Assembly (NCBI GenBank): GCA_964504195.1
Contig: CAZDDI010000115.1
Coordinates: 1-6,382, forward strand
DNA length: 6,382 bases
Direction of reading: 5' to 3'
Source of the DNA: CAZDDI01 sp964504195
GTDB taxonomy: Bacteria > Chloroflexota > Anaerolineae > B4-G1 > SLSP01
The notes below the pieces were generated by a model. That model made no database searches. It was not told the origin of the DNA and worked only from the letters and a program-made list of their open reading frames with translations. The position numbers and the translations under genes were made by a program. Of the stretch, positions 4,996 through 6,382 are shown one piece after another. How positions within the stretch are numbered: position 1 is the stretch's first letter; every line of letters begins with the position of its first letter.

Positions 4996-6091
4996 TCATA
5001 AAATTCGTGTAGCGATTATCGGTATCGGTAACTGTGCTTCGGCGTTGGTGCAGGGCGTGCATTTCTACAAAGATGCGCCGGAGGATAGCTTTATCCCCGG
5101 CCTGATGCACGCGAAACTAGGGCCTTATCATGTGCGCGATATCGAATTTACCGCAGCGTTCGATATTGACGCGGAGAAGGTAGGCAAAGACCTTTCGCAG
5201 GCCATCTTCTCCGGCCCTAACAACACCGTTCACTTCGCCGATCCGCCCCATCTAGGCATCCCGGTCTCGCGCGGCATGACGCACGACGGTCTGGGCAAGT
5301 ACCTGTCGCAGGTCATCATCAAAGCTCCTGGCCCTACCGCCGATATTGTCGGCATCCTCAAGAGCACCAAAACCGATGTCGTCATCAACTTCCTGCCGGT
5401 GGGTAGCGAGATGGCGACCAAGTGGTATGTGGAGCAAGTGTTGGAGGCCGGTTGCGCTTTTGTCAACGGTATCCCAGTCTTCATCGCACGTGAACCGTAC
5501 TGGCAACACCGCTTCGCCGAGCGTGGCCTGCCCGTTATCGGCGACGATGTGAAGAGCCAGGTGGGCGCGACGATTCTCCACCGTATGTTGGCGCGCCTGT
5601 TCACCGACCGGGGCGTGCATATTGATCGCACTTACCAGCTCAACTTTGGCGGCAACACCGATTTCCTCAATATGCTGGAACGTGAGCGGCTGGAATCGAA
5701 GAAAATCTCCAAGACCAACGCCGTGACCAGCCAGATCCCCTATGCGATAGACCCCCACGATATACACGTCGGCCCTAGTGATTACGTCCCGTGGCTGGAA
5801 GATCGCAAGTGGTGCCATATCCGCATGGAAGGGACCACCTTTGGCAATGTACCGCTGATTCTGGAGACGAAGCTGGAAGTCTGGGACAGCCCCAATAGCG
5901 CGGGCGTGATGATTGACGCGGTGCGCACGGCCAAGCTGGCGCTGGATCGCGGACTTAGCGGTGCGTTGGTTGAGCCGTCGGCCTACTTTATGAAATCGCC
6001 GCCCATCCAAATCCCAGATGATGTAGCCCTGGATCGCTTGACTGCTTACATCGCCGGGGAGTCTGTGCAGACGCTTCCCGCCGCGGAATAA
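4988..6091 (+). CDS. ino1: Inositol-3-phosphate synthase (short, actinobacterial/archaeal type)
   Basis: A 367-residue NAD-dependent enzyme that isomerises glucose 6-phosphate to 1D-myo-inositol 3-phosphate, the committed step to inositol lipids and inositol-derived solutes. The N-terminal Rossmann motif is VAIIGIGNCASALVQG (8-23). Other family blocks are INFLPVGSE (133-141), DDVKSQVGATILHRMLA (186-202), LNFGGNTDFLNM (218-229), SKTNAVTSQIPY (241-252), HVGPSDYVPWLEDRKW (260-275) and LEVWDSPNSAGVMIDAVRTAKLALDRG (296-322). Its length is close to the mycobacterial enzyme and well short of the eukaryotic form of about 500 residues. No motif is missing. The upstream overlapping ArsR-type gene suggests local control. 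A palindromic terminator-like repeat follows six bases after the stop. In Chloroflexota the product may feed phosphatidylinositol membrane lipids; this is inference. Confidence 0.95.
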   Translation: MADHKIRVAIIGIGNCASALVQGVHFYKDAPEDSFIPGLMHAKLGPYHVRDIEFTAAFDIDAEKVGKDLSQAIFSGPNNTVHFADPPHLGIPVSRGMTHDGLGKYLSQVIIKAPGPTADIVGILKSTKTDVVINFLPVGSEMATKWYVEQVLEAGCAFVNGIPVFIAREPYWQHRFAERGLPVIGDDVKSQVGATILHRMLARLFTDRGVHIDRTYQLNFGGNTDFLNMLERERLESKKISKTNAVTSQIPYAIDPHDIHVGPSDYVPWLEDRKWCHIRMEGTTFGNVPLILETKLEVWDSPNSAGVMIDAVRTAKLALDRGLSGALVEPSAYFMKSPPIQIPDDVALDRLTAYIAGESVQTLPAAE

Positions 6092-6096
6092 GTATA

Positions 6097-6129
6097 AGAC
6101 CTGACAGGTTTCAACAACCTGTCAGGTCT
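6097..6129 (+). terminator. Palindromic repeat, copy 2, downstream of ino1; terminator-like
   Basis: The arms 6097-6110 and 6116-6129 pair perfectly over 14 bases around a five-base loop (TCAAC). The arm core ACCTGACAGGT is the same as in the copy at 3244-3274. It begins six bases after the ino1 stop. The tail CTCTTTG is only a weak T-tract, so termination is plausible rather than certain. Confidence 0.65.
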
Positions 6130-6135
6130 CTTTGT

Positions 6136-6212
6136 AACTGTAGCGCGAGCTGTCAGCGTATAGATGTGCCGTTCGCAACCCCGCGAAGCCGACGCTTCGC
6201 ACCACGCTGGTA
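6136..6212. repeat. REP/BIME-like double-hairpin element, copy 1 (interrupted)
   Basis: The 5' block 6136-6156 matches 6273-6293 of copy 2 with one mismatch, and 6172-6212 matches 6294-6334 with four. Between them copy 1 has 15 extra bases (6157-6171) that split the first hairpin. The second hairpin, GCGAAGC (6183-6189) with GCTTCGC (6194-6200) and loop CGAC, is intact. A GTAG tetranucleotide (6140-6143) precedes the first hairpin, as in classical REP sequences. Confidence 0.75.
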
Positions 6213-6272
6213 TTGATTCGCCATTTTCAAGGGAATTCCTCATTAACCGATGGTTCACCAGTGGTTGGATGA

Positions 6273-6334
6273 AACTGTAGCGCGAACTGTCAGTTCGCGC
6301 CCCCGCGAAGCCGACGCTTCGCGCCACGCTAGTA
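6273..6334. repeat. REP/BIME-like double-hairpin element, copy 2 (intact)
   Basis: A GTAG (6277-6280) leads into hairpin 1, CGCGAACT (6281-6288), loop GTC, AGTTCGCG (6292-6299). Hairpin 2 follows, CGCGAAGC (6304-6311), loop CGAC, GCTTCGCG (6316-6323). The element is bounded by TAGCG at 6278-6282 and its complement CGCTA at 6327-6331. Two palindromes in head-to-head arrangement with short terminal inverted ends resemble a BIME (paired REP sequences) or a very small MITE. Confidence 0.75.
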
Positions 6335-6382
6335 GTTTAACAGAGACGATTTGACGGATAAGAAAAGTGTGGCATTCTTGTA

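Larger units (their letters stand above)
6092..6382. other. Non-coding, repeat-filled region downstream of ino1
   Basis: These 291 bases contain the ino1 terminator-like palindrome and the two double-hairpin elements, with about 60 bases of unmatched sequence between the elements (6213-6272) and about 48 after them. I see no plausible gene on either strand; the longest minus-strand frame runs through the repeats. A TTGACG at 6351-6356 near the edge has no good -10 inside the window. Confidence 0.7.

Noticed and set aside
5252..6010. 252-codon minus-strand frame opposite ino1
   Set aside because: Antisense to a highly conserved enzyme; no domain and no ribosome binding site support it.
6046..6327. 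93-codon minus-strand frame downstream of ino1
   Set aside because: It runs through the palindrome and the REP-like elements and overlaps the end of ino1; most likely chance.
6351..6382. Promoter beginning with TTGACG at the right edge
   Set aside because: No acceptable -10 box at 16-18 bases within the window (only ATTCTT or CATTCT), and no downstream gene can be seen.

Overview
The window carries six protein genes with ordinary bacterial signals (Shine-Dalgarno sites, sigma-70-like promoters) in moderately GC-rich DNA. Short intergenic gaps are filled with seven-base tandem repeats and palindromes. The mix of genes is a solitary CpaF/TadA-type ATPase, MtnA, a radical SAM protein with a helix-hairpin-helix tail, and a short actinobacterial-type inositol-phosphate synthase behind an ArsR-like regulator. 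Together with the heptad-rich spacers it suggests a member of the Chloroflexota (Anaerolineae or a related class). That placement is inference from gene content and style; no marker gene is present.

Layout. A small class I SAM-dependent methyltransferase (+, 75-656) converges on a CpaF ATPase (-, 739-2076). The 82-base gap between them holds two heptad arrays in inverted orientation. cpaF and mtnA (+, 2254-3261) are divergent and share a 177-base spacer with a candidate promoter on each strand and two adjacent heptad arrays just ahead of the mtnA ribosome binding site. mtnA converges on the radical SAM gene (-, 3279-4424), and a long perfect palindrome overlaps the end of the mtnA reading frame. 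The radical SAM gene and an ArsR-type regulator (+, 4654-4995) are divergent. The radical SAM promoter is a perfect sigma-70 consensus, and the regulator has a near-consensus one. The regulator overlaps inositol-3-phosphate synthase (ino1, +, 4988-6091) by 8 bases, so the two form a coupled operon. A second copy of the mtnA-end palindrome follows ino1. The remaining 291 bases are non-coding and carry two copies of a two-hairpin, REP/BIME-like element, one of them interrupted by 15 bases.

How the genes relate. Apart from the arsR-ino1 pair, this is a string of single-gene transcription units with no shared pathway: methionine salvage (MtnA), inositol phosphate synthesis (Ino1, feeding phosphoinositide lipids or inositol solutes), pilus or secretion motor (CpaF), and a putative nucleic-acid modification enzyme (radical SAM). 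I find no convincing new multi-gene system. The points most worth a second look are the period-7 repeats in every larger spacer, the REP-like double hairpins, the palindrome reused at two gene ends, the coupled regulator-ino1 pair, and the radical SAM/HhH gene without its usual glycosylase partner.
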